Source: Paraphaeosphaeria minitans (taxonomy: Eukaryota > Ascomycota > Dothideomycetes > Pleosporales > Didymosphaeriaceae). From it: 64,000 nucleotides of DNA. This document shows, piece by piece, positions 46,795 through 59,163 of the stretch. How positions within the stretch are numbered: position 1 is the stretch's first letter; each line of letters opens with the position of its first letter. Location: positions 930,001 through 994,000 of the forward strand of contig WJXW01000002.1 of NCBI GenBank assembly GCA_015832175.1, read 5' to 3'. The position numbers and the translations under genes are program-made. Below the pieces are notes generated by a model. It did not search any database and was not told the DNA's origin. It saw only the letters and a program-made list of their open reading frames with translations.

Positions 46795-49700
46795 GTTTTA
46801 GCTAGTCTCTAATATTTATCTCCTTTAGTTATTTAGGTGTTAATTAGTGCCCTCTTCTAAAATCCACATATCTAGGTTTAAACATTCCTAAATATACATT
46901 TAGTTAAGGTCCCTAAAAAGCTATTATAGCTTATTATTATTTAATAGCTTTTTCTCTCTAATCTAATCTCTCTACCTCTAATAGGCGGTCTCCTCTTAGG
47001 TTATCTACAGGCTAAACTTTGTTTACTACCTTCTTATACATAGTATAGGTAGTTCCTAACTGCCTAGCTACTATTACCTAACGTTCTTGCGCTTATTGTC
47101 TAATTAATTCTACTTAACTAATTTCCTACTTATCTTCTCTATCTTCCACCTCTTTATCACTAAGGTATACACTAATAAGGTAACCTTATAGCGAGTGTAC
47201 TTCCCCTATAAGCACACCCTTTACACGTTTCCTGAATCCTTATCGCTTGTCTTATAGTTAGAAAGTAGTGGAGTATCTAACCTAAAGAAAGAGACTGTTC
47301 TTTTCCTATCTATAGAGGTAACCCTACACAGGCATTAGCCTATTAGGGTAACTCTATAGCTAACTAAGTAGCTATTACAAAGGGGGTGCCTAGGATAATA
47401 GGCCTCCTAATGTTTCTTACAATCTTAAAATAAGTAAGAATTATAATTAGCCTAACCTTAAGTAGTACACTATAGGTAGTTCCTATATACTTATCTAAAT
47501 CTCTACTAGCTCCTACTATGCCTAATTATTTTTTAATAGGTAAGTAGCTCTAATCTTAGTCCTAGATTATAATATTAAGTGCCCTCACAGTAGTATACCT
47601 TATAATATTTAGTTCTAATTCTAAGTTAAGTAGAACCTCGCAGTGGCTTCTAAGAATAGTAATAAAATAGGTAGGAAGTTTTGCTAGAATACTCTAAACT
47701 CCTATTTGTTCCTCTAGCTTAGTGTAACTTTAGAGGTTAACCTTATTAGCTTCTTCCTAATATCTATCCTGCACCTCCCTAATACTATATTAGGTACTTT
47801 ATGTAGCGTTTCCTTGTGCGATCTAGTGCAGCCTAGGGCGCAACTTCTCTATTATTACTTCTAATAGGATAGTAGGTTCTTAAGAGTAGTCCTAACTTTA
47901 TTTTTCTATTAAAACTTATTTTTATTATATCCCTATAAAGACATTCCCTAATTTACTTCTATCTAATTAGTTATTAGGCTTCTTTTCCTTTCTACAGAGT
48001 AGTTACTAGGCCTTTAAATATAGTTCGTTCTAAGAAAATATTAATCTAACTATAATACCTCTTACCTCTTAGGTTAGTGCTGCTATTAGGATAGAATTAG
48101 CATTTAAGGTGTTAATAAGTGCGACTAGCTCTTTATCTAATAGAGGAGTGGAGGCTATATAAGCACTCTTCTTTCTGCTAGCAGCCTTAGCTTCTAGTAT
48201 AGCTTAGATAATACTCTTCTCTATTATCTAAGTAGGTTTAGAAGCTCTTTAGTTTACTTCTGTAACTACTATTTATAGCACTAATTTATTATTATTAATT
48301 ACTAGTAGAGGAGATCCTAGGCGGAATTCTCTAATCTATAGCTAGGGATTAATTCTAACCCTTCTTTCCTAAAGGTCTCTTGTTTAAGCCACTAACACTA
48401 GTTTGTTTACTCTAGCCCCTATAACTCTTTTAATACTTAGTTAGTTCTATTACTTTTATAAGCTCTTTTCTACTACTCTAGTCCTAGCAGTATTTACTTC
48501 CTTAGTTATATTAACTTCCTTAGATAGGTAGGAGAGCTCTAATAGGGTAGCGTAAAAGGCTTTAGCCCTTTTTATTACTTCTATCTCTAGCTCCTAGTCT
48601 CCCTACTTACTGCTTATTAACCTAAAATATAATTAGCCTAATTTATATTTAAGATAGGTAGAGGCTTTCTTACCCTCTAGGTCTAGCACCTAGCTAAAAT
48701 TCTTCTCTAAATCCTTATTAGTGACGTTAAAATACTGTTTAATCTTCCTAAGTAGGTACTAGAGCTGTGCATCTCCCTAGGAGCGGGGTATAGGCCCCCT
48801 AAATTTCTCTATCTAAAGGTGTTTCGGGCTATAGTAGAAGTTAAAAAACTGGCTATTAGTGTTAAAGATTTTATAGTACTAACCTCTTTTAATAAGGCTT
48901 TAGCGCTAAGGGCAGTCCTTTATAATGTGCCTAGTCTCTCTATAGGTCCTATAAGCCTAGGCTTAATATTCCTAATCGCAAATCACCTAAGTACCTACAC
49001 TAGGGTTTATAATAGGGTTATAGAAGCTCTTAAATATCCTATTATTACGTTCTATATAAAGGGTTAGCCCTATAAGCTTGTTAAAAGCGTATTAGTTGTT
49101 AGCTAGCTTATTAAGAATAAGACTAGTAGTAGTAGGCATAGAAGCCTTCTATTGCTTATATTCTTCTATAGTAAAGGTAAGTCCTCCTATCTTTATAATA
49201 ACCTTTTAGACTTACACATCTACTTCTTCCTTGTAATCTTTATTTCCTCCTATTCTTGTTTCTTCCTATACCTTAAAGAACTTCCTAAGTAGTAGGATAA
49301 GTAGGATTACTAATAAAGTAGCTTTAGAACAAGCTAAATTTATAGTAACCTATCTCTCCTCCTGCTACACAGCCCTAATTGCCTTATTCTAGTCTCTACA
49401 CTAGCAAAGAAAATTGTACATTTCTTACACCTAATAGGTGTTCACATTACTTCCTCTTAGGCGACTCTCTATTAGCATTTTATACATAACTATAGTCTTA
49501 TCGTCTTAGCTAAGACCTCTAAAGAAAAGAGTCCCTACTTCTATCTATATAATCTATAATTAGGCAAGGGCAGCTTAAGTATAGCTGTTAAACTTATAGA
49601 AGTAGTTATTTAGTGTAATAGGCTACTAGCTTACTTTATTAAGCTAGCTCTTAAGGTAGGCTCTAGTTAATTTTTAGTATTCTAAGTCTATTAATAAGTA

Positions 49701-50100
49701 CTTAGAGTAAAGTATCTTCTAGAAGTCCTCCTAGTTAACTAAAGCGCTTCTATAGGCTAGCAGCTTTATAATATCCTTTTAGTAGGTGCCTAAGTAGAAG
49801 TAAGGTAGCTTTTGTTTCTTAAGCTCCTTACTCTACCCTACTTCTTCTACTTAAAAGTTATAGTCCTCTAAAAAGGTAGTAATATTAATACTACTAAAGC
49901 TTGGTGTATTGCTGTTATTTAGGCTTAGAGTGAACTAAGCCACGTTTCTCTTTTAGGAGAAGCCTCCTATTCCTAGTCCTCTATCCTTAAACTGTTTTCT
50001 TTCGTTTATGTCTTCCAAAAGGTGATTAGTAATACCCTAGCTTATCTGGCTAGTGCTGCTCTTAGTAGGGGTGGTTAGATAAATAGGGTTATTATAAAAC
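46795..50100 (-). pseudogene. Gypsy-2 copy E gag and protease/RT start remnant
   Basis: Minus-strand sequence upstream of the RT in 35,392-37,016. Long helical, Lys/Glu-rich segments are readable through stops near 48,050-48,550 (gag-like). A plus-strand frame of 82 codons at 48,819-49,067 is open by chance. The gag/pol boundary could not be placed. Confidence 0.55.
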
Positions 50101-50118
50101 CTATGCGAATTTATTTTA

Positions 50119-50141
50119 TCTTCTTTTTTTTTTTTTTTTTT
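50119..50141. repeat. Poly-T tract in Gypsy-2 copy E
   Basis: An almost pure T run (CTTCTTTTTTTT… to TTCTTC) near the presumed gag start. Confidence 0.8.
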
Positions 50142-50324
50142 TCTTCTATTGTCTACTTGTTCTTATATTAGTTTTCTATTAGCAATTTAGCTTTAGGTAT
50201 ACGGATAACAATCTCACTTAACAGAATCCTACCACTAATACCTCGCTTCCCCTTTTGTCCCTAACTTAATTATTACTTAGACTAGAATTATTTAGGGTCT
50301 ATTACATTCGCTCTTTCTAGGAGT

Positions 50325-50815
50325 CTAGTGGCCACTTAAAGGTCCTCTAGTCTGTCACTCTTTCTACCTAATAGCTACTTAAAAGTCTATTAGTCTATTG
50401 TTATTTTATTCCTAGGTAACTAATAACTACTTAAAAGTCTATACAGTTTGTACTAGCACTAGATAGCTGCTCAAAAGTCTATTAGTCTATTGTTATTTAG
50501 TTCTAGGTAATTAGTAACTACTTAAAAGTCCATTAATCTGTCTGTCTAGGCGACTAATAACTACTTAAAAGTCCATACAGTCTGTCTGTCTATATACCTA
50601 ATAGCTACTCAAAAGTCTATTAGTCTGTTGTTGTTTTGTTTCTAGGTGATTAGTGACTACTCAAAAGTCTATTAATCTATCTATCTAGGCGACTAATAAC
50701 TACTTAAAAGTCTATACAGTCTATCTATCTTTATACCTAATAGCTACTTAAAAGTCTATTAGTCTTATTGCTCTATTCCTAGCTATTTAGCAGCTACTTA
50801 AAAGTCTACTAAATA
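50325..50815. repeat. Degenerate minisatellite in the Gypsy-2 leader/LTR
   Basis: About ten copies of a core resembling TAACTACTTAAAAGTCTATTA, spaced irregularly (roughly 45-65 bp). Every second or third is followed by TCTGTCTGTCTA or TTGTTNTTTTGTTCCTAGG blocks, which suggests a higher-order unit of two to three cores. Confidence 0.75.
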
Positions 50816-51131
50816 GCTTCTATTAGTTCTTTAAATACTTATCGCTATACTTCTCTATATCCTTTTAAAAGCAGCCCTATGTCCCTTACTAAAAATTATT
50901 GTGTTATAGGTGCGTCTGCCTTAAGTGAGGAATATAAAAGAATAAGTTGAGTTCTCCTATCTAAAATCTATTATACAAATCCAACTACTCTAATTGTCTA
51001 TTAGGTCTCTTTTTCTATCTTCTCTGGTTGGCGCGCTTCCTTTTTCTGTTCCCTAATCAGCTATCTTAAACAACAGCTAATCGGCCCTATGTTTCTCCGA
51101 TTCTCCATCGTAGACCAACCTTTACACTACA
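50816..51131 (-). repeat. Probable 5' LTR end of Gypsy-2 copy E
   Basis: Less RIP-altered than its surroundings (TGG, CAG and GCGCGC remain at 51,028-51,131). Its end CCTTTACACTACA abuts a Gypsy-1 fragment. The inner LTR limit is not determined; the minisatellite may lie inside the LTR. Confidence 0.45.
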
Positions 51132-51922
51132 GGATATAGAGAGGAACTTACCTTAGATGTCTTACTAGGATCTAAGTATAAGTTAGTCTTAGAATTACCT
51201 TAGTTAACAATACACAACCTGTAGATTAACTAGGGTACGAAGAAAATGTTATTTAAACACTATAATTATATATTATAAGTAAAGCCTATGTATTCACTAA
51301 AAATAATAGTAGATAAGGGAGTTATTAATAATATAATACTATAATAGATAGTTAAAAAACAGAAGTACACCTTAGTAAACGCTAGTAAGAACTACTAGGT
51401 TAAGAAGTGTAAGAAAGAGGATAATAGTACACCCCTTACCTTACTAAGAGAGTATAGGAAATAGACATATATGTTTATAGAAAAGGAAGGAAAAGTAAAC
51501 CTCCCTAAACATTAACCCTAGGATCTTACAATAGACCTAGAAGAAAGAAAGATACTACCCTTTAGACTACTATATAGTAAGATAGGAGAAGAACTCCTTA
51601 AAGAACGTAATTTTATTAAGATAAACTTTAAAAAAGGATATATATAACTATTAAAGTTACTAGTAGTAAGCCCTTTTATATTTATTAAGAAAAAGGATAG
51701 ATTAGACAGACTATACGTTAACTACTAATAACTTAATAATATAATAATAAAGAACTAATATCTACTACTAAATATTATAGAGTTATGAGATTAACTATCT
51801 TAAGCTAAGATATTTATAATAATAGATTTAAAAGACGGTTACTACTTTATACAAATTAAAAAAGGTAAAGAATAGGAAATAGCATTTTAATTACGCTATA
51901 GACTATTTAAATATAAGATTAT
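51132..51922 (+). pseudogene. Gypsy-1 fragment (protease to RT)
   Basis: Collinear with copy A 31,220-32,010, beginning GGATATAGAGAGG and ending at the Copia-1 copy F LTR. Truncated on both sides. Confidence 0.85.
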
Positions 51923-52160
51923 TATCTGTACAGTTTATTGTACAAGTAGCACTAGGTGAAGTGGGGGCCTACCTACCTGTAGGGACCCGCACAAGGACCC
52001 ACTACTTAGGTTAGTGCTAAGAGGCAGAAACTTCATAAAGCCCTCAGTGCCCCTTTGTACAATAGACTAGACATAATTAATTAAACCTACTTCTCACCCT
52101 TTGCACGATAGTATACTATTAACCCTTAAATACTTAATTACAGATTAAGCCAAACCTACA
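51923..52160 (+). repeat. Copia-1 copy F 5' LTR, 238 bp
   Basis: Starts TATCTGTACAG (from TGTCTGTACAG) and ends CCAAACCTACA. Confidence 0.92.
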
Positions 52161-52250
52161 CTAATTAGTAGTTAATTCTAATTAACTGTAAACTAGCAAG
52201 ATCTAAAGACAGAGCGCCCTATAAGCTAGATACGTAGGCTCTATATTATT

Positions 52251-52480
52251 ACCTTTACTAGAGATTAAATTTTAGATTATACGATAAGCAGAAACAAAGC
52301 GCGCATATCTATAAAAAGTTATATAATCTAGTCTAAGCTATTCTACAGAAAAGAAAGGAGATAGTACCTTTACTAGAGATTAAATTTCAGATTATATAAC
52401 AAGTAGAAATAAAGCGTACACATCTGTAAAGAGTTATACAATCTAGTCTAAGCTATTCTATAAAAAAGAAAGGAGATAGT
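52251..52480 (+). repeat. 115-bp tandem duplication in the leader of copy F
   Basis: ACCTTTACTAGAG recurs at 52,251 and 52,366. Confidence 0.85.
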
Positions 52481-52599
52481 AAGCACATCTATAACCTTAA
52501 AAAACATATTATATAATTAAACCAGCAATAACTAAACGCAAACACGTCGTATAATTAAACTAGTAATAACTAAACGCAGATACGTCGCACAACTAAGAA

Positions 52600-54240
52600 A
52601 GATAATAATAACATAGCCTTAAGACTAGAAGACTTCCTAGAGGAACTACAACCTAAAGACGTTGTGTAATAATTAATACTGTCTCCTTAGCAAGAAGACA
52701 AAGTAATATAGCTTTAATAAGTAAAAGAAGTAATAAATATTAAGGCTATTACTTTAAGAGGAGAGATTACACAAAAGTACTAGATAGATAGAGTAAATCT
52801 ACACAGCTACCTACCCCTTTCTCTAAAATGGCTAAACACTTATATAGTGTATATAATTGCACAATATCGCGTAAGCAGCCTTAAAAGTAAAGAGGTAATC
52901 TCTTCTTTTACTAAAGATTTTAATAACTAGAAGGAAAGAACCTTTAATAAGATTAGTTATGTAGTAAGAAAAGAGCTTATTACTTTTCTTATAAAAAAAG
53001 GCTTTATTGCTACTAATTCTATAATAAAGGACACCTATATAAAGAAACTCTTTAAACTATTATAGCTTAACTATAAGCTATAGACCCTTCGCACAATAAC
53101 GCTATAACTATAACCTAAACTACTTTACACAATCTTAATAATGTAACCTACACTATCTATAGGGAATGCATATATATATAGAGCACAGCTAGGGCCTATC
53201 CCTATACATACAAGGACAGAGACACTATATATAGAGCTACACTAGTGGCAGTAGCCTAAAACCTAGACTGCTTTTACCTAATAAACTATATTATACAAAA
53301 AGGCTAGACACTTCTAGTCTTTTTAACAACTAGGAGATTATGCTTATATCTAGCTAGACAAGATTATTCCTTTTTAAAAGGCTTAGAGTAAAAAGAATAA
53401 CTACACTAGTAAGCTATATAATATCCTAGCAGACAAGGTAAAAGTCTTTAGAGAACTATACTATAGGCTAGGCATACTATAGGACTAGTATATAAACATC
53501 TTCTTAGGAATCCTTTCTAATCGTGCGAGTACCTACTACCTATATAACATTAGACTAGGACTTCTATAGGATGAATTATACAATAGACTAAATAGGCACT
53601 TTAACACTAGTGTTAATTATAATTAGTACTAAATAGACTAGACTACTTTTACCTTTAAACGCTATAAAAGGGATAATCTAGCTACTATATCGCATAAGGC
53701 CTTAGAAGTAATAATTAATAAGCTTACTTTAGCCTAAAAGGCTCTTAGATAAGGCTTTAGTAGTAAACTATAACTACACACTACTATTATATAAGCATGC
53801 TGTAGCCATCTTAACCTTAAATAAGCTATATTTAACCCTAAAAATATAGTAGAAGGCTTACTTAGCGACCTTTATATGTTACTCTAAGTTACTAAAGATA
53901 GAAAAAAGTTATAGTTCCTCTAAGATAGTAAAGAGGTGTACTATACTAATTAATAATATAATAATTTTAATCGCATAAGAGGATCTAGCCCCTCTAGAGG
54001 CAGATTAACCTTTAGACTAAAAAGAAGGAGTAACTTTAGAAGTTTAAGCTCTTACATAAAGTAGAAATACTTTATATACTATAAAGAAGGATACTAGTTT
54101 ACTAACTATCTACTAAGGGATACCTAGTAAGCTAGAAGGTAATATATATTATTATACGCTAACTTCTATAAATATAAACCCTCTGCTATAAATGTATAAG
54201 CATACATCCTTAACTTTAAAGAAGAGCTAGAGGAAGAAGA
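52600..54240 (+). pseudogene. Copia-1 copy F gag remnant
   Basis: Plus-strand gag through TAA/TAG stops. It has the block A-L-E-V-I-I-N-K-L-T-L-A near 53,700 and a knuckle-like K-Y-F-I-Y-Y-K-E-G-Y at ~54,065-54,100, where former Cys codons are now Tyr. Confidence 0.75.
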
Positions 54241-57200
54241 CTATCGCACAAAAAAGAAGGAAGATAAATAAGACTAATAAAGTAATAAAGAAGAAGTATA
54301 GAAAGCTACTTTATACTTTACTTCTACTACCTACTTTTATTATATAACTAGCGAAGACATCTAATATAGTAAGGATAATAAGAATATAGAGGAACCTACA
54401 CAACTATTTACTCTAGCTAGTTAGTATTATACAAAGTACTAAGGAGAACTCTAGGATATAAGCGCCGCATAAGTGTCTATAGTAGAAAAGGACTAGCTTA
54501 CTACCTACTTACACAAAAACCTAACTACTAAAGTAGACTAGTTACTAGAATCTACTAATATTAGCTTTAGAGGATAGGGTTCCTAGACATCTCTAGGCAC
54601 TATATAAATTACTAACCCTATAGAAACAGTAACTTACTATATCCTTAACTCCCTAACACTATTCCTGCTATCGCTAGCAGATATTAATAGACTTAGGGCA
54701 TACTTTAATAATATCCTAGATATTATTGTACAAAGGGATAGTACAATAGTCCTAGTTATATAAAAGTAGGGTCACCTTTTTTTTAACCTTAGTAATAAGG
54801 AATTAGCTCTCTTCTTTACAGAGATAGAACTCTAACGCCTACACCACTATTTTAGACACCTCTAGACAGAAAGACTATATAAGCTTCTTACTTAGGTAGG
54901 GCATAAAGTAGAGAGCTCTATACTAGAAGAAGTAAGGAAGTTCTATTACTACTGCTAGTTATATAACTAAGCGCTAAGACACTTTAAGTTCTCTATCTAA
55001 AATAACTTATACTTTAACTATAAGATTGTTATTAATATTATACAAATTAGTAAAAGGGATGTCCTACATATTATTAATGCAGACACATCCTTTTAGGTAG
55101 CCTAATTCCTAAGATTAATAACTGCACAAGACACCTAGAATGCCTTAATAAGATACTAGATTAATATATACTAAGGCCCACTAGATTATATTATCTATAA
55201 CCTAGGAACTAACTTCGCTTCTAATAAGTTTTAGAATTATACAAAGATAGTTAGGGTAAAATATAGGTAAATCCTAGTAAAAGCACACTAGACTATAGGC
55301 AAGATTAAAAGAGTATATACACCACTACGCTAAGTGTATAATATCCTAAGAGCTAAGATTAATAGTTATATAAATAATAAGACAGTACTATAGATAGTAG
55401 TAAAGGCACTAAATAACACAGCTAGGCCTAATAGTATAGTACCTACCCTCCTAGTCTTTAGTGCCTACCTAAGGATTAATAAGGACTCTCCACCCTTACT
55501 AGAACTAATCGCCTAAGCTAATACAGTTTAGAAAGCAATAAAAATACTTAAAAAGAATAGAGCTAAAGTTAAAGTTACTTATATAATTAACACTAGAAAT
55601 AGCCTATTATTATATAGAACCTTTACACTCTTACTAAGCTCTAAAGTTATAGCCTAGAGAGAAAAGAAGGAATAGTAAGGACTATACAAAATCAAGAGTA
55701 TTAAAGGAAGAGATATTATTCTAAAGCTTAAAAATAGACCTCTAAAACTGCGCTATATATAGGTTAAACTATACTATTACGCAACTAAAGACAGCACATA
55801 AGAACCACAGGATGTAAATACTCCTATAACTGCACAAATTAAAGCTCTAAAGCTAAGGCTAAGGGGAAGACCTAGAAAGGACTAAACTACTATAGTCACA
55901 TAATTAGGTAAAGCTTAACAAAGATTAGAAAGACTAAACACCTAGTTTATTACTTAAAAAAAAAAGATAACTTTAAGCTTACACTAAAGCTTTATACAAA
56001 CAACGTTAATACTACACCTAGCTAGCCCTTTAAAGAATAAGATATAGTAGAAATAAATGCCTTTATTATTAATAGCACTTTTAAAATCTTATTATATAAC
56101 CCTAATAAACAACCTAGCTGTATCTTTAACCTACGTCTTATATAAGAGATTAAAGGCAAGACAACCTAACTATATAAGAAATTAAGACTTGTCTTTACTA
56201 GCCATTTAGACAAAGAAAAAGAGGAGATCCTTATATAATCCCCTACTATTTAGCGCATAAGCTAGAGGTTGCTGTTAGCTCTTTCTATAACACTAATTTA
56301 ATTATATAACATGCATATTAAGCTTAGGGATATTACTTAGGCCTATATATAGTCTACTAATAAACTTTTTTACACATTATACGCCTAACTACTAGTAGAA
56401 ATGCGTAATTTCTTCCTACTAAATATAATTCTATAAGTTATATAACCTCTGTATAGCGTAGTAGAATTAGGTCTCTACTAGTTTAAGACATACTACAACC
56501 ACTATAAAGAGAAACTAAGGATGTATATATTAATATACAACCTATGCCTACTTATTATAGATAAGGGACCTAAGATGTTTAGCATTACTAGACTCTAGAC
56601 TAATAATACCCTTAGTGTAGTTACAAAAAGCTTTATATAATAAGAAAAGGAGTAGCTCTATACTATAAAGTTTTATATAAAGGACAAAAGCGTCTTAACA
56701 TAAAATAGAGTAATTAAGTTTAATAGAGGTAAAATCTAACTTACCTAGAGTATTATTACCCTAGAATAGAAGGGATAGGCTAAAAGCCTTCGCATAATTA
56801 ATCCCTAGGATAAAGACACTACACACTAATATATTATATAATAAGTAAGAGGTGTATATATCTCTTTAGTTTACTAACTAGAAGTAATATTTAACCTGTC
56901 TATTACTGGGGAAAAAATAGTACTAATAGAAGAAGATATTAAGGCACTAAACATGCGTTTAAACTAGTAAATTTAGAATATATAAAGAGGACTAAAATTT
57001 ATTTCACTTAATCTAGGTCGTATAAAGCTGTTTATTTTTATAGATAGCTCTTTTACTAATAATAGAGACCTAAGCTTACAGCTTAGCTTTATTATTATAC
57101 TAGTAGAGGAACATCGCATAATAACTTAGGACTTTAAGATCTATAGTAATATTATCTACTAGAACTTAGTAAAGCGCAAAAGAGTAACTAGAAGTGTTCT

Positions 57201-57600
57201 AGTAAGCGAATTATATAGTCTAGTAGGCGGTTTTAATAATGCAATTATATTAACCACAACACTCTAATAGATTATATAAACACTTTAGATCCTCCTAATT
57301 CCTATTATAGTCTATACTAACTCGAAATCCCTGTATAAATGCCTTATACGACTAGGCACTATAAACAAAAAACGCCTTATAATTAACATTATGTTAATTA
57401 GGGAGTTGTATAAAAAATAGGAAATTATAGAGATTAGGTAAATTAATAGCAAAGATAATCCTACTAATACTTATATAAAGAAAGCACCTAACTAGGCACT
57501 CTAAACACTAATCTTAACAAATAAACTACATATTACTATTAAGGCTTTAGTAGACAGAATTAATAAGGACTGTATAATAGACTAACTACTCTACTGCATA
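54240..57600 (+). pseudogene. Copia-1 copy F pol remnant (protease, integrase, RT, RNase H)
   Basis: Integrase zinc region (L-H-H-Y-F-R-H-L … F-Y-Y-Y-C-*-L-Y) at ~54,835-54,965. The integrase core has V-I-N-I-I-Q-I, N-L-G-T-N-F-A-S-N-K-F and A-H-*-T-I-G-K-I-K-R-V (~55,030-55,320). RT blocks near 56,380-56,700. RNase H has L-F-I-F-I-D-S-S-F-T-N-N and K-R-K-R-V-T-R-S-V-L-V-S-E-L-Y (~57,030-57,215), ending about 57,590. Dead. Confidence 0.8.
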
Positions 57601-57627
57601 ATATTTCTTTTGTTATTTCACTTAATA

Positions 57628-57659
<32 letters not shown>

Positions 57660-58925
57660 TTTTTTTATCTAACTTGCTATAACTTCGCATAGACATATTT
57701 ATTTTTAGGCTGTATAAGCCCTACTACTAATTTAACATTATAGTTTTATTATAAGAGAGGGAACACATCGTAGGAGATTATATAAAAATATTAAAGAATA
57801 TATTTTCTACATTAATAATTTAGATATCTTAAGACTAGGCCTACTTACCCCTTTGTGCGACAAAGACATTTACCCCCCCCCCTTATACATAACGCTCACA
57901 ATAAGCACTATGCGACTTCTACACATAGGCGCTATACAATTTAGACTTATAACCTAGGATTATATAATAATCTAGAAACACCTAATTACTAGTATTAGTA
58001 GTACTATATAAGTAAGTATAAGGCTTATTTTAAACTTAGCCACGCAACTAAATAAGCACTACTTACTAATATCTTTTATATTATATAATATAAGCAGCCT
58101 ACTGCTAGAGGTTTATACTAACTAGGATTTATATAATAATATCCTAAGAGGGTATTTAGGCCACCCTAGCCTCTTTGTCCTACACCTATTAGTATTATAT
58201 AATAAAAACAAAAATACTCTAGAGGATTTATTATATATCTACTGCTAAACTCTATATAAAGGCCCTTATACTAGGTAAACTAGTAAGGAGGTTAATCTAG
58301 ATACGCGATCCAGTCTAGCCTATAATAACTAGTATAAAGACACTAGCAGTAAGGGCACTAGCGCCTAATAGACTAATAGTATTATTAGCTATTATATAAT
58401 AGCAAGTGTGTGTATGTATATATGTGTCTTATTAAAAATTAGTATTATATAAAAAAGCTATATACATTTACTAGTAACAAAGCACTAGCTACTAGATACT
58501 AGGATACTAAAAAAAATAAGGCAAGAAGGGAGGAAGGTACATGTATGTTAAAGTAGAATAAAGGAGAGAGGGTTTAGGGGAGCTAGGAGACATTCTTTTA
58601 TACCTACTTACTAAGACCTAGCGCTAAGTATTATATTACTTAACACCCTACTTTCTATTTGCGTATAAGATATATGCCTAAAAAGAGCCTTATTATATAA
58701 TGCAGCTCTACTACTATATAAGGGGGTAAAGTAAAAACTAAGTAGGTTAGCTATTACTACCTATTTGCATAAGAGTAGGTGTAAATAGGACCTCTACTAC
58801 ATAGTAACACTATACCTACCCCACAACCTATTCTAATAGGGGAAGGCCAACTATATAAATAGAGAAAGACAGGAAAGGGAAGCGTATAATAGATATAGGC
58901 TATTACACAAAAGAAAAGTTACTAG
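57600..58925 (+). other. Copia-1 copy F 3' non-coding region
   Basis: Collinear with 19,021-20,330 in reverse. Contains A26T8 at 57,633-57,666 and C10 at 57,873-57,882. No reading frame recognised. Confidence 0.6.
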
Positions 58926-59163
58926 TGTCTGTATAGTTTATTATATAAGTAGCACTAGGTAAAGTAGGGGCCTGCCTACCTATAGGGACCCACACAAGGA
59001 CCCACTACTTAGGTTAGCGCTAAGAGGCAGAGACTTTATAAAGCCCTTAGTGCCCCTTTGTACGATAGACTAGACGTAATTAATTAAACCTATTTCTTAC
59101 CCTTTACATAATAGTATACTATTAACCCTTAAATGCTTAATTGCAGATTAAGCCAAACCTACA
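58926..59163 (+). repeat. Copia-1 copy F 3' LTR, 238 bp
   Basis: Starts TGTCTGTATAG and ends CCAAACCTACA; preceded by the purine-rich AAAAGAAAAG. Confidence 0.92.

Larger units (their letters stand above)
35392..51131 (-). mobile_element. Gypsy-2 copy E, 5' part, split by Gypsy-1 copy D
   Basis: Segments 35,392-37,016 and 46,795-51,131 belong to one minus-strand element, because copy D between them is bounded by a GTTTT target duplication. The right end, CTTTACACTACA at 51,131, would be TGTAGTGTAAAG in sense, a plausible LTR start. The 3' end is missing. It has no close relative elsewhere in the window. Confidence 0.75.
51923..59163 (+). mobile_element. Copia-1 copy F, complete element (7.24 kb)
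   Basis: 238-bp LTRs at 51,923-52,160 and 58,926-59,163. Plus-strand leader with the 115-bp duplication, gag, pol in Copia order, and a 1.3-kb 3' non-coding region. Flanks differ (Gypsy-1 on the left, a reversed Copia-1 fragment on the right; ATTAT versus CCTAG), so no target duplication is preserved. Confidence 0.92.

Noticed and set aside
48819..49067. 82-codon open frame on the plus strand in the AT-rich block
   Set aside because: It runs antisense to the Gypsy-2 gag region, starts from no obvious leader and matches nothing recognised. One such open stretch in ~54 kb is expected by chance.
50325..50815. Possible CRISPR-like array
   Set aside because: Repeat cores are degenerate and irregularly spaced, the spacers are themselves repeats, and the sequence is a eukaryotic retrotransposon leader.
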